Assembly (NCBI RefSeq): GCF_005239225.2
Contig: NC_133291.1
Coordinates: 1 to 64,000 of the forward strand
Direction: 5' to 3'
DNA: 64,000 nucleotides
Origin: Populus alba
Lineage: Eukaryota > Streptophyta > Magnoliopsida > Malpighiales > Salicaceae
Part shown: positions 11,154 through 24,427 of the stretch, in pieces
Position numbering within the stretch: the stretch's first letter is position 1
Layout of the letters: each line of letters opens with the position of its first letter
The notes under the pieces: generated by a model
Databases searched by the model: none
Told to the model about the DNA's origin: nothing
The model's input: the letters and a program-made list of their open reading frames with translations, nothing else
Program-made: the position numbers and the translations under genes

Positions 11154-14100
11154 ATGCATCCAAGCAAGGGTGGGAATGCCGTGTCTAGGAATGATCCGGG
11201 TAGTAATTCCAACGCTACTACTGCTACTACCAACAATAGTAATAAATCTCAGCGGAGATTGAGCTTGTGCTCTCAAATAGCTATGCACTCGTCCCCAATT
11301 GTTTTTCCTGAGAAACAGAAACGCAGCAAGAAGCTCAAGGCTGCTGCTTCGAATTCCAAGAGGAGTATGGAGGTCGTTGCTGATGATCCGTTTCCATTCA
11401 ACCAACCCAAGATTGATGAGCTCAAAATAGACATAGGTGGAGGAGCAGCTGCAGGAGGAGACGAAAACTCTGATTTGTTAGGCTATGCTGTCTTCTCTGG
11501 GAAACTCATTTTGGATAAGAGAAGTGTCTCTTCCTCTTCCTCTTCCTCCTATCATAGCAATACTACTAAAGACCAAGCTGACATTACCAACCAACAAGCA
11601 GTTGATGCTAAGCTTACAAGCAAGGCTTTAGTTTGGGGTTCTCATATGCTCCATCTTGAGCATGTCATCTCGGTAATATCCTCATTTCATTCCAAAAACA
11701 AAAAAACTGCACTCAAGATTTTACCATAGAGATCTAGAGCAATGACCCCCCCATGTGGCTTTGACAGGTGTCATACAATGTTGGTCTCAGACATTTTACA
11801 GTGCATTCTTATCCCATAAAAAAGAGCTCTCGTGGGCTGTCTTGCTTTATTAAACCTAAAAGAACTCGCAAAGACTACCGTTTCTTGGCTTCTAGCATAG
11901 AAGAGGCACTTCAATGGGTCGGTGGATTTGCTGATCAGCAATGCTATATTAAGTGTTTGCCTCATCCCTTGGCTTCATCAAAAAAGCAAGCTTCTTCTGA
12001 GTCGCTTCCCACTGACCCCCCTCCTGAGCTTCTCTTCAAGTGCAAGTGCCCTCCCAAAATGCTTGTCATATTAAATCCACGGTCTGGACATGGTCGTTCA
12101 ACTAAAGTTTTCCATGGAATAGTAGAACCAATATTTAAGGTCCGTAACTGTTCTTGGTATTTGCTCGCAGTTTTCATGTAATTTCCAATACACGATAATC
12201 CAATGAAGCATGAAACTCTACTTCCTCCACCTCAACATGCCCATGAAAGCATGAATCACCTCTCTAAATCGATAAACATATCTAATAGATATTCCATTGT
12301 TTTTTAATCCTACTTACTTCATGTTTCTTTTCTTCTTTGGTATGATTGTTTTCTTCCTTGCATTACTTCATTTGGCGAATTAATGCACACTTTGCCCTGA
12401 TATATATTGATACCAATCATTTATATTCGAAAGTGTAAACTGTGACAGCTTGCAGGGTTTAAATTGGAGGTGGTCAAAACAACATCTGCTGGCCATGCTA
12501 AAAATCTTGCTTCTACTGTTGATATCAGCACTTGTCCTGATGGTATTATTACTCAATGCATCACCTTTAACATGTTACATCTTTCATCTTTACCCTGACA
12601 ACTACATATTCTTTCAGGGATTATATGCGTTGGTGGTGATGGAATTATTAATGAGGTCAGTCTTTTACCATTTCATGAAAATAACCATTTTTAATTTCTT
12701 GTTACTGAATGTTCAGTTATGAATATAATTTACCTGCTTGGACTTCATATGACCATGCCATGCACTCCATGCCCTTGTCCTGGATTTGATTTAATGACCT
12801 TGATAGTTACTTTTCACGATTTAATAGTTAGGCATGAAGAACATGATAAAAGAAACAAGATCTTTTTGAGAGGAAGAGTAAATAAATCTAGATCTTTGCG
12901 GTGCTTTGTATCCAATACTTGTTAAGAGATAAACATTTACATCGTATCATGACCAAGTTTTCCTGCATCAAAACATTTCCAATGAAGCAGAGCTTTCCCA
13001 GTCATAGGTTGGGCCTTGGTTTACATTATTGAATTTTTCAGGTTTCTGGGCTGGGTTTTTTCATCAAAATCAGCTGCATTTAAGAATTGAAGGCAATGTA
13101 TAATAGCAAATGTTGTGACAACTTCTTGTGTTTGACTATGTAGATATGAATATGTTGCAGATTTTTGTGGTAAAGAGAAAAGGCCTGGTCTAGATTAGTT
13201 ATTTGTTGGAGAATGGGATTGTTTGCTGTTTGATATCAATCACCATCTAAGCATGCTGATGAAAATGCCCATAGTTGAAGAGTAGAAAAAATTTGTTAGA
13301 TATTGGTAAGCAATAGCAGATGCTGTTGAAGTGAAGGGAACTTCAAGGTTGTTAAAATCGCGATTTTGACACGGCACGGAAAATACAAAATAAACTCGGA
13401 TCATGAAAACAGATCGTAAAATCGTAAAATCATAAGGAATTTTAAAATACATTAAAAAAAAATTCATGCTTCAAATAAAAATTCATATATAGTTCAAGCA
13501 CCTTAAAATACATGCTTTAAATAAAAATTCATGCATAGTTTAAGCACCTAAATAAACAATTCAATTTTATTATATTTTTATCAAATATTTCAACATTTAA
13601 AAATAAAAAAAAAGAAATATTTTTTTGAAAATAAAATACTATAAATTACTATGACTCTAATTCTGGTCAAAGTGAAGTTTTAATTCAAATTCTTTATTCA
13701 AATAAATTTTTTTTCCTAATCAAATACTTATCACCTTGGCTTACATCACATTATCAAATTGTATTAATCATCGAGGAATATTGTTAACTCTTCAAGGGAG
13801 AAAGAGTAACCAATTAAAAAAATATCTTGTCACAAAAGCAAAAGCTATATTATCAAAATAAAAAAAGACATGTGGCAAGCAAAAGAGTGATGTTATGAGA
13901 AAAACTTCCTGCTGCATAATCAAGTACAGAGACAGGCAAACACACACATACTTAACTGTGATTGGTTTGTCCTTATTCCTATTCATGTTCTCTAAGCGAA
14001 GAGGCTAGATTATGCAAAAATCGTAAAATCGGTGGTGAAACCATGATTTTACGCAATTTCACCCGATTTTAACGATTTTACCCGTTTTAATCCAATTTTA

Positions 14101-15232
14101 TCAATTTCCGAGTTTTTTGAACGATTTGGCATGTTAAGCCTATAACGAGTAAAATCGTGATTTTAATAACCTTGGGGAAATTAGAACACACAATTACACA
14201 GAACTTGGGATTTTTTGGGTATAAAGGAGAGGAAAATTTTGCATGGTGAGGATGATTTCATTTATTTGGAATTCTATACTGTACTATCTCAGTCCTTCTC
14301 TAGCTGAACTTTTGCTGTTTATGCAGCCCTGCCAGGTTGCACCAAATTTCTGACTCTAATTTACTTAGTCCTTGATTGGAGGATACACATTCACGGAGAT
14401 CAGGTCTCCCTCCTTGGCTCCTCCCTCCATCTCTGTCATGCATTCACAGATGCATGCACTTTTGCAAGAACCCCACAAATAATGTTCCCTGCCTTTTCTG
14501 AAAGCCTAACTTAAATTCTGAGATTATTTTGCAAGTAATTTTTTTACAAATCTCAAGGATACTTGTTGCAAAATATGATTTGCTCTTATAAGGATTATCT
14601 GGGCAGTGTTCAATGAGAGCATAGTGACATTGTCTGGTGACTTGCATGCATTGACTATGTATTTGTGGTATTCAAACTGAAAATCATAATACACATGATG
14701 ACAGTCTATTTCTGTATGTTGAACAAGCTATTTGACCTCTGTAATCATGCAGGTTCTAAATGGTCTGCTTAGTAGAGATAACCAGAAAGAAGGAATTTCC
14801 ATACCAATTGGAATTATACCTGCTGGTTCAGATAATTCTCTGGTTTGGACTGTTCTGGGGGTTAGAGATCCAGTTTCCGCTGCCATATCTATTGTGAAGG
14901 TATTTTTCTTTTTCATGGCTAGAAAATCCTGTTCAGAAATGTTTTTATCAATCTATTGTAGATGAATGCTTTTTTCTGTGAATTTCCTTGGTCAAAACTG
15001 AGACTGTTTAACACGATTTTTCAGTATGAAAGCCATTAATTGCTTGGGGATGGACCTACCTTGCACATGTGTGTGGTTGGGGTGGGGCACAGCACTAGCT
15101 CATGCAGTTTTCTTGCTTCAGTTCTGGATAGCATCTGATTTTCTATTCAGTTAATAAGATTTAACTGCTTATTTCATGGTCAAATAATTATTGCCATCCA
15201 ACTGCTTGAGCTATGTGGGATGAACTATACCA

Positions 15233-15270
<38 letters not shown>

Positions 15271-18200
15271 ACTTCTGGTGCCTATTGCCAGACCCCACTC
15301 TCCATAGTTAGATTTAAATCTAAATCAACCTTGCCCAAAGCTCATCGTTGCTTCCCTATTTTATCACCGCTTCTATTTATTTTCAATTTGTAATTTTAGC
15401 ACTATCGTATTATGGTACCTTTCTGTACATTTGCAATAATGTGGTACAAGGTATAGTTGTATGTTGCACTAAATCCTCGTTTATACTGGGAATTGTGCAA
15501 CTATCTAACTATTTGTAGCAGCAGCTAGCAAATTCAAGCTATTGTTTCAGGTTGGATCAGAAAGGAGCTACTGTTTCAGGGTTAGATCAGAATGGATGTT
15601 TATTGGTAGGGAAGGGAGGGTGGGGATGCATGAAGTAGTAGGGTGAGTGTCTTCCATAGATTTTTCATTTTGGGTAAAGCAGCAATAGGGCTTCTGAAGG
15701 AGTGCGATTTGATACTCAAGATTGTGGTGGTGTTTTTTTGGTAATTGCTTTGGTGGAGTAGGTTAACCTTAAAATAAAAATAAAGAAAAGATCAAACAGA
15801 AGTGAATACTCCATGCTGTCCTGAATCTTGATTTCTCTTTACTGTATTTTTCGAGCCCACACTTCCTATATTAGCATGTCTTAGGTGATGCAACATATGC
15901 TTTCTATATCTCAATACTCCTGGTGCCCTGCCATGAAACAGGAGTTTCAATTGGAATATTCACATCAGACCAGAAACAATTTTTAGCATGCCATCCAGGG
16001 CAAGAAGTTTGGATTCAGGTGGCATGTAATCCAGATTAGTTCCAGGTGTTCTATAGGAAAAACAAGGGGGGTCAAATTCTTTCCAAACTCAACAGTGCTT
16101 GAGATCATTTCTTGAGAATGTTTATTTACTACTGGAAGGTTGTTTGGACTTTTTTTCATTTATTCTATAGTAAATTCTACCAATTATTTGAATTAGAAGC
16201 CTACCCGTTGTTTCTCTGCAACTTGATTAGTGGAACTGATACAGCTAAGCTGGTGTCTATTATGCTAGTCAAGCTGGAGTTTTCAAGTTGCAAGATAATT
16301 ATTTGTTTTGTCAGTGAGAATGCTACACCTTTCCCTGTAAACGCCTTTTCTGTAAAAACCTTTTGCATGACAGAAAAGAAGTTCAGAAATTGTGTTAGCT
16401 TTTTAGTATCCCATCACACCTTCAAATGTATTGACTGAAAAGCTGCTGTTATCCACACGCATGCATAGGTGCATTCAGTCTGAAATCATGTTGTCTCATG
16501 AGGTTCCTCAGTAAACTTCTGTATTTGTGAAAATTCCACTTCATAGCATGCTTGTGAGCTCACCATGGATGTATTTTTGTTGCTTTCAGGGCGGTCTCAC
16601 TGCTACAGATGTTTTTGCTGTTGAGTGGATACAGTCTGGTGTTATACACTTTGGAATGACAGTCTCATATTATGGCTTTGTGAGTGATGGTGAGTTCACA
16701 ATATTGCAATTAATCCTCGGGGAAACACTGAAACAACCAATGAAAATTTATAGGCTGATCTTATTTCTAAAAAAACCATATAAACGAATTTAAGATTCTT
16801 AAACCCATGTCCTTGTATAACTATTCTTGGTACATATAAATGTTCCTCTGAAACACATATTTATGTGAAATAATTGACAAAGAAGTGAGAGAATTGATAC
16901 TTTTGTTTCTTTTTCAAGATTTGTTAAAAAAATTCATTGCACAATACCTTTTTACTTTATAAAATCCAGGTTTGTAGCCTATTTTAGATTTTAAAACATT
17001 CTTGTCGGTGTTTTTAAGCATGTTTCATTTCGTTCTTTTTATATCATTATTGATACTGCAGCCAAATAAACTTATGAGCTTTATACTTGCAAACAAGATA
17101 ATTAGATCTTATTAATCCTGATGTTATAACACTTGCATCCATTTTTGTTCAAATGTTCACGAGCTTTGTTATAATGTTTGTAGTGATTACAATGCTGGGT
17201 TTGTGCTTCATGTTTGAGACATATTTGGTACATGCTGTGTATAGAGATCTTGATTTCTTATTATGAGAGGATAAGCCAAGAGCTAAGCAAATTAGAAACA
17301 TGGGGACATATTGGAGACTTGCCCAATTATGTAAGAATAAATTGAGCCATTCACCCTTGTTTGTTTTGTTGGATTGCACTTTTGCAATTATCTATTCAAA
17401 TTAGTGAACAGTATGAGCTGGTGGTTGATCTTTGTTTCTTTTTCCAGTTATAATATTTAATATATTGACCATTACAGAGTGTAGACAAAAACTTTCTGTA
17501 CAAGACCCATGATACTTGAGATGCCTTATGTTTTTCATATGCATGATACTAATTTTTATTATTCACTTGTACTTGTTTCCCATTTGTAGTGTTGGAACTT
17601 TCCGAGAAATATCAGAAACGCTTTGGTCCATTGCGTTATTTTGTTGCTGGATTTCTTAAGTTCTTTTGCTTGCCAAAGTACAGCTACGAAGTGGAATATC
17701 TTCCTGCATCAAAAGAGGATCGAGAAGGAAAACAATCAGCTGAGGGAGACATAGTTGACATGCCAGACTTGTACACTGATGTGATGAGGAGATCTAACAC
17801 AGATGGCATTCCCAGAGCCTCTAGCTTATCAAGTATTGACTCGATAATGACTCCAAGTCGAATGTCTGGAGGGGACATGGATACTACCTGCAGTAGCACC
17901 CATGCCAGCACCGAACCATCTGATTATGTGCGTGGCTTAGATCCAAAAGCAAAACGCCTGTCATCAGGGAGGACAAATGTCATGCCGGAGCCAGAAGTTA
18001 TTCATCCGCAGTTACCACTGTCAACAACTCCAAACTGGCCAAGGACCAGGTCAAAATCAAGGGCCGATAAAGGATGGACTGGATTGACTACTACACATGA
18101 CCCTTCTCGGTGTTCTTGGGGAAATGCCTCAATGAATGATAGAGAGGATATATCTTCAACGATATCTGATCCTGGACCGATTTGGGATGCAGAACCAAAG

Positions 18201-19319
18201 TGGGACACTGAACCTAATTGGGATGTGGAAAATCCTATTGATTTACCAGGGCCATCAGATGACATAGAAGCAGGGATGAAGAAGGAAGTCATTCCTAGGC
18301 TTGAGGATAAATGGGAATTTAAAAAGGGACAATTTCTTGGTATCCTGGTTTGCAATCATGCTTGCAGAACTGTTCAGAGTTCTCAGGTGGTAGCACCAAG
18401 GGCTGAGCATGATGACAACACCATGGATATGCTCTTAGTTCATGGTAGTGGGCGATGGAGGCTGCTAAGATTTTTCTTGCGATTGCAGATGGGTCAGCAT
18501 CTCTCTCTCCCATATGTTGAATATATTAAGGTAAGAGCATGTACCCCTATTAATTCTTTTGCATCCATAAAATGAAGCAGCAAATTGAGTCTAGTTAATT
18601 GCATTTAGCTGCATAATGATTGTCAATGATGTAAGTATGCATGAATTTCAAGATTCTAATTGAATACAAAGGGACTTTAGATGACTGTAAAATTGATGTT
18701 GGCTGGCTCTTCCAATGCTTTTATTTATTGTTGGGCTCATCCAATGCTCTTGTTTTAGATCAGAAAAATGTGTCACGCTGTGCCTTGCCTGTTTGATCAC
18801 TTTGTTGTTATTTTAATTTATTTTTTTATAGAATCTGCTATTCAAGTTTTTCTTTTAAGAGCATCTAAAACTCCAAGCATCAAGTTGATTGATATTTTAG
18901 GAATTAGCCCATACATGCAGGGCTCTGTTGAATTTTGTTGTTTTTTTAACCAACATGTGAATTTTTTTAGAAGGAAACTAGCCAGTATTTGGTCTGATCA
19001 CGTAGGTATTCACTCTCAGAGATGCAGAGGTTGTGGGTGATTTCAAGCATTCATTTGTACATACAAGAAGCGTGCCGCATTGGATGCTGCATGCTTCAGG
19101 AGGCAGCAAATGTTTTCATAAATGAATTAATTAAGTTGTCTTGACACCATCTAATTCAAACTTGTGCAGGTAAAATCTGTGAAGATAAAGGCTGGGAAGC
19201 ACACACCCACTGGTTGTGGAATTGATGGTGAGCTCATTCAACTAAATGGGCAGGTAATCTCTTCTTTGCTGCCAGAGCAGTGCAGACTCATTGGCCGGTT
19301 CCCAAGCCATCCTATATGA
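11154..19319 (+). CDS. Sphingoid long-chain base kinase (LCBK1-like)
   Basis: Phosphorylates sphingoid long-chain bases, giving signalling lipids. Coding exons: 11154-11672, 11768-12139, 12449-12542, 12618-12655, 14753-14899, 16590-16689, 17590-18530, 19170-19319; 786 residues, frame kept at every junction. A 5'UTR intron is likely (10747-10865). The start is the first in-frame ATG. The N-terminus has S/N-rich low complexity and a basic V-F-P-E-K segment. A diacylglycerol-kinase-type catalytic domain starts near residue 269 (M-L-V-I-L-N-P-R-S-G-H-G nucleotide loop), with V-G-G-D-G-I-I-N-E near 333 and P-A-G-S-D-N-S-L further on. A plant-specific insert in the 941-bp exon carries W-D-x-E-P repeats. 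Intron 4 hosts a hAT element. Close to the usual length of plant LCBK1 (about 760); a ceramide-kinase-like function is the alternative. Confidence 0.92.
13344..14174. mobile_element. Non-autonomous hAT-type element in LCBK1 intron 4 (831 bp)
   Basis: Terminal inverted repeats: the left end CAAGGTTGTTAAAATCGCG (13344 onward) matches the reverse complement of the right end (CAAGGTTATTAAAATCACG, ending at 14174). It is flanked by 8-bp duplications, gggaactt (13336-13343) and gggaaatt (14175-14182), with one mismatch. An 8-bp duplication is characteristic of hAT transposons. Subterminal regions are rich in TAAAATCG-type motifs. The interior is A/T-rich with no transposase frame. A relative lies at 46726-47614. 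Confidence 0.88.
15235..15268 (+). repeat. (GA)n microsatellite in LCBK1 intron 5
   Basis: About 17 uninterrupted AG units in the intron between the exons ending at 14899 and beginning at 16590. Confidence 0.97.
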
Positions 19320-19367
19320 CAAGCAGTGCAGACTCATTGGACGGTCCCCAAGCCATGCTATATAACA
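19276..19367 (+). repeat. 46-bp tandem duplication spanning the LCBK1 stop codon
   Basis: Copy 1 (19276-19321) starts agcagtgcagactcattgg and includes the last codons and TGA. Copy 2 (19322-19367) follows immediately with only a few substitutions. The second copy carries taa at the equivalent of the stop. Confidence 0.93.
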
Positions 19368-20804
19368 ACCATGAGGCCTCGTTCTACAATCTTAAAAGGA
19401 TGGGGGGACTGCTGTCGTTGCAAGTTGTGGTTGTGATATATGCATAGATCCTGGAACCAGAGAGAACTAATATGTGGTCCTTTTCTCCACCTTTTCTTAA
19501 TTTTTTTATCCTTCATTTGAAGCCCCGTCACCATTGAGCCATTTGAGATCCCTGTAAATTTTTTTGTGCGGTCATGTGGATTAGTTGGCAGTTGCTGCTG
19601 CTTTTATGATTTCCTTTTAGTCCCCTTGCCTGTTGTTGGCATGAGGTGCGATTTGTATTGGAGAACACCATTCCTTTTCATTTGTGATTACAACAGAAAG
19701 TGTTCATGTCATGGTGATATTGTAAAGCATTTGGTTTCCAGCACTCCTGTTTGTTTGTCAGATTGCTTTATTCACAAATACACGACAATGTTAGTTCTGA
19801 TAAGCCAGATCCACGTGTCTAGCACAATTTAAAAAGGGCATGTGCCTAGGCTTGTAAGGGAATGTTTGCTCGCGGGGTCCTTAAAAGGCAAGCAACATAT
19901 CATCTGCCTTTCTCGTTTCCAACCATCAAAGGGATGGCCAGAAAATGGGGTAGGGTGTTTTTTGACCTAAAAATACAATTTTTAACCAAATTCCACATCA
20001 AAACACCGAAAACAATTCCTATGATGAAAATAAACCAATTAACCACCTCAAGAAACAAACCTAAGAACATAAATCCAAACTGAAAAAAATTATCTCTTAA
20101 CCTTAATCTCTTTTTGTGGGTAATTTCATGAAGAAAAAAAAACATATCAATGGACTAGTGACACTAAGATCAATCATTTTTATGGTTGGAATTGGTGTCA
20201 ATCGTTGATTTTCTTTCTATACACTAAAACCTATCAACTCTCTTTCCTTTCTCAAACAATGAACTAAAAAAAATGAAAAATAAAATTTTAAGTCAGGACT
20301 GAATTTACTCAAACTAAATGATCAAAAAGCTATTAATTGAAAAGATGCAATACTAAAGTAAACTTTGCTTGCTAATTTTAAAATTGCCGTCTATTTTCCC
20401 TATATTTTTCACTTTGATACTGTAACTCTCAATCTTGTCATTTATCAACAATGCATAAATTCACAATGAAATATAAGAAGAGCTACAATTCATTCATGCA
20501 CAATAAAACCCCTCACGCCTCTTAGTTTTTATTGTTAATAAAACTAATCGTGACATATTTTGTTCCAGTTAAAAATTGTTTTGGGATGGGTTGATCATTG
20601 ATGTTTGCTTTTACGTTGTGAAATGAAACAAGAAATGTTCATGTTGCTTGCTTATCATCCATAAAAAATTGGATGGACACAAGCTTTATCGTCCACCTCT
20701 GATTATTGATTCCCCTTCATCATTGATGTCATGCCACGTTTATATGGACACTTCATTTTTTGTCTTTACGATGTATCCTACCAGCCATGTATTTTCTTTT
20801 AGCT
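19368..20804. other. LCBK1 3' untranslated and A/T-rich intergenic sequence
   Basis: The proximal part (to about 19830) is probably the 3' untranslated region of the kinase gene. The remainder is A/T-rich. No gene is recognised, and short frames here lack similarity to any family I know. Confidence 0.5.
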
Positions 20805-20809
20805 TCTTT

Positions 20810-23800
20810 TGTTAAGAAATATATAGCTATTCAAAGAGAATATATTTTATTTAATGTAATTTTTCTATAGTTGCTTTTAGTTTTTTTTTTACACTTGGAC
20901 TTCTTAGAATAGAATAGCATAATTATAGCAACTCCCTTGTATAAAGTACATGTTTACTACTGTAATAATTAACATATGAACATATTTCAATTTTGTTTTT
21001 TGATTGTATTAGAGCTAGATTCAATACCCTAGTCTTTCTATTCATTCTTTTTTTTTGCTATTGCCGATCATTATGAAGGAACAGCAACCCTTGAACAACA
21101 ATCCATATTCCTTGCACCATTCAAATCATACAGGTATGGTGCTCATCTTAAAAGCCTTTTAATGGTGATAGTTATTGGATATGGTGCAGGGCCATGATGA
21201 TTTTTTGAATGCCAAATCCAAGCTGGATTTTATAAATGGAACCATTTTCATGCCATTTAAAACAAACAAGCCATATGAATATCCTTTGTGAAAAAAAATC
21301 AATGATAAGATTCTTTCTTGGAATCTTTAATTCACTTATACAAGATATTGCAGACAATGTCATTTTTTCAGTCACACCATAATAAGTATGGGAAGACCTT
21401 ATGGATTGTTTTTCATAAGGCAATGCTCCTTGTATTTTTTAGATTGAACAAGATATTGCTTACCTTACTCAAGATCAAATGATTGTTGTGGCTTACTAAA
21501 TTAAACTAAAAAAAATATGGGATGAATTGGGATCTTGTAATACCATAATAATACCATTTGTTCTTGTAAAGCAAAACACAATAAACACCGGCTAATACAA
21601 TTTCTAATGGGACTCAATAACTCCTACAATGTCATTTGAGATCAGATTTTGATGATGAACCCATTATTTGATGTTGCTAAAGCCTATGCCTCTGTTGTAT
21701 AGAAAGAGAAGCAATATAGCCTGGGCAGTATTCATGAAGTAACATATAATTCTGTCATGGCTATGCGTAAAATAGAATCAATAGCCCCGACTTCTAGACG
21801 TGGACAAGGTTCTCCTTTTTGTTTCATCTATGCTTATTGTAAACCCTTGCATTGTTCATACTATGATCATAATCATCATATGTGATAAACTTGTTGGAAA
21901 TTGAATGGTTATCCACCAAAGCATCCTGAGCATCCATCCAACAACAAATATCACTCTCAATCTACCCCAGGTAATGCTCAATCCAAGCACAATAATGGCC
22001 TTTAGTTTTATGTCAACAACATTGAGGAGGATCGGCTAATACATGAGGCATCTTTAGTTATTACTAGACTTTCAGACTTACAAATTCTGTAAATAATTCC
22101 CATCATGCAAAGGAAAGGCACAATACAATTAAACAATACTATGGCCAATCCAAAAGCTAATAATGCTGACACCTTTGCAAGCTTGTTGCCAACGACATTC
22201 ATGTTACGCAAGATGATTATTAATAGTGGTGCAATAGGCCACATATTTCCTCCTCAAATTTACTTGTTAACAACAACAATGGTGTTCTGTCATTAGTTAC
22301 TATACCAAATAGAAAACACGTTTATATAGCTTCCATTGGCTCTTTACCTTTACATTTTGCTACTATTTTAACTAACGTGCTTGGAATATCATCTTTTAAG
22401 GTGGATTTAATGTCTATTAGCAGACTTACTAAAGATTTAAATTTCTCAATAACTTTCCTCTTTTATTGGTGTATTTTATAGGACTTGACGATGAAGATAA
22501 TGATTGGTTTGGGTAAACAATGATATTGTCTTTATTACTTAGTTGTTTTGACAGCAAACCAACGACGACATCCATCCAGCCCTCAAGTCTCCTATTCTAC
22601 AACTTTATGGTATTGTCTTTTAGAAAATTTTTCCTCCTTTAGATTAGGATTTATGGCAAAACATCTATTATATTTTTCTTTTCAAACTAATAATACTTGT
22701 GGTGTTTTTACACTCACAAAGCAACATCGACTATCATTTTCTATTAGTTCAATTTTGTCTATTATACCTTGAATTAATTTATTGTGATATTTGAGGGCTT
22801 TATAAAGTTGTATTTTTTTCTAGTTCAAAATAGTTTTTGACTATAGTAGATGATTACTCTCAATTTACATGGATATTCTTTATAAATCACAAAAGTAAAA
22901 TACAAATTTATATCATGATTTTTTTTTTCTCATTTATCCAAACACAATTCCATGTTTCTATAGCTAATATTCAAGTCGATAATAAAGCAGAGATCTCTTT
23001 ATACATGATTTTTTAAAACACAAAGGGACCACTTATCAATATTCTTGTATTTGTACTCCCCAGCAAAACCGAGTTGTAGAAAGCAAACATCGTCATATTC
23101 TTAAGTCTACGCGAGCCTTTCATTTTCAAGCCCATCTTCCTTTACATTTCTAGGTAGATTGTGTTTCTACAACTGTTCACTTAATTAATCATTTAACCAC
23201 GTCACTCTTTAGCATCAAAACTCCTTTCAAACGCCTTTATAACAAACCACCCTCCTGACATCATTTTTGAGTTTTTAGGTGTCTTGTATATGCTACTAAC
23301 GTGCATGTTACTCACAAATTTGCTCGTCGTGCTAAATGTTGTGCTTTTCTCGGCTATCTTTTTTGTCAAAAAGCTTACAAGCTTTATGACCTTCATGCTT
23401 ATAAAATATTCACTAATCACAATGTTGTTTTTCATGAAAATATTTTTTCTTATAAGTCTAGCCATATTGCTTTCATAAACAATAATTATGTACTACCTCA
23501 CATTATCACTGTTCCCTTGATTGAACCAGTTACACAAACTCTAGACCAACATTCTAAACATCCATACTTAATTCATAATGCTCCTTTACCAACACCTTTG
23601 CGCCATTCAAAACATCATTATCACCCTTCAACTATCTTGCGTGATTATGTATATAACCAAGTTACATCTCCCAACCATTCGTCGTCTCCATCATCCAGTT
23701 CTCACAAAGGTATATGTTTCCCCTTGTCAATTTTGTTTCTTATCATCGTTATTCGCCGTAGCATTATTCTTTAACCGTTATCATCCATCGAGATCCATTA

Positions 23801-24422
23801 CAGACTATTGTATTTTATTGGGTTCTACCCTTATTTCTTGGTGGACAAAGAGGCAAAAAATTATGTCTCTCTTTTCAACAAAAGCTGAATATAAAGCCAT
23901 AATAGATATATACTGTTAATTATCTTGGTTACACTCATTGCTATTGGACTTGTGAATATTGCATCTGAAGCCATTGTTGTATTATGACAACACAACAACT
24001 TTACACATAGCTTTCAATACTGTTTTTCATAAAAGAACAAGACACATAGAAATGGATTGTCATTTTATTTGTGACAAGATACAAGATGGCTTAGTTAAAA
24101 CACAATATGTTTCTTCAGTGGATCAACTCACATATGTTTTTACAAAGCCATTAGGAAAGGAAGCATTCTCGACCATGATGTGCAAGTTCGATGTTCTTTA
24201 CATCCATTCTCCAACTTGAGAGAGAGTGTTAAGAAATATATGGTAATTCAAAGGGAATATATTTTATTTAATGTAATTTTCCTGTAATTTTTTTTAGTTT
24301 CTTTTTATATTTAAACTATTTAGAATAGAATAGCGTAATTATAGCAACTTTCTTGTATAAAATAGATGTTTTCTACTGCAATAATAACATGCATACAAAT
24401 TTTAATTTTGTTTTCTTTACAT
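20810..24422 (+). mobile_element. Copia LTR retrotransposon, both LTRs and TSD, RT deleted
   Basis: The 5' LTR (20810-21003) and 3' LTR (24227-24422) share tgttaagaaatatat, gaatatattttatttaatgt and tagaatagaatagc. They have diverged by roughly one in seven positions by eye. A perfect 5-bp target duplication, TCTTT, lies at 20805-20809 and 24423-24427. A degenerate initiator-tRNA primer site (ttgtattagagct, 21004-21016) and a purine tract (24216-24226) are in place. The interior keeps a gag segment (about 21220-21560), a gag zinc-knuckle remnant (21830-21940), a protease remnant (S-G-A-I-G-H-I, about 22225), integrase (22980-23470) and RNase H (23790-24190). The expected reverse transcriptase between about 23720 and 23790 is absent. 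Many stops; dead. Confidence 0.92.
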
Positions 24423-24427
24423 CTTTC

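Noticed and set aside
23578..24219. Open frames read as separate small genes
   Set aside because: They lie inside the copia element and correspond to its integrase/RNase H remnants.
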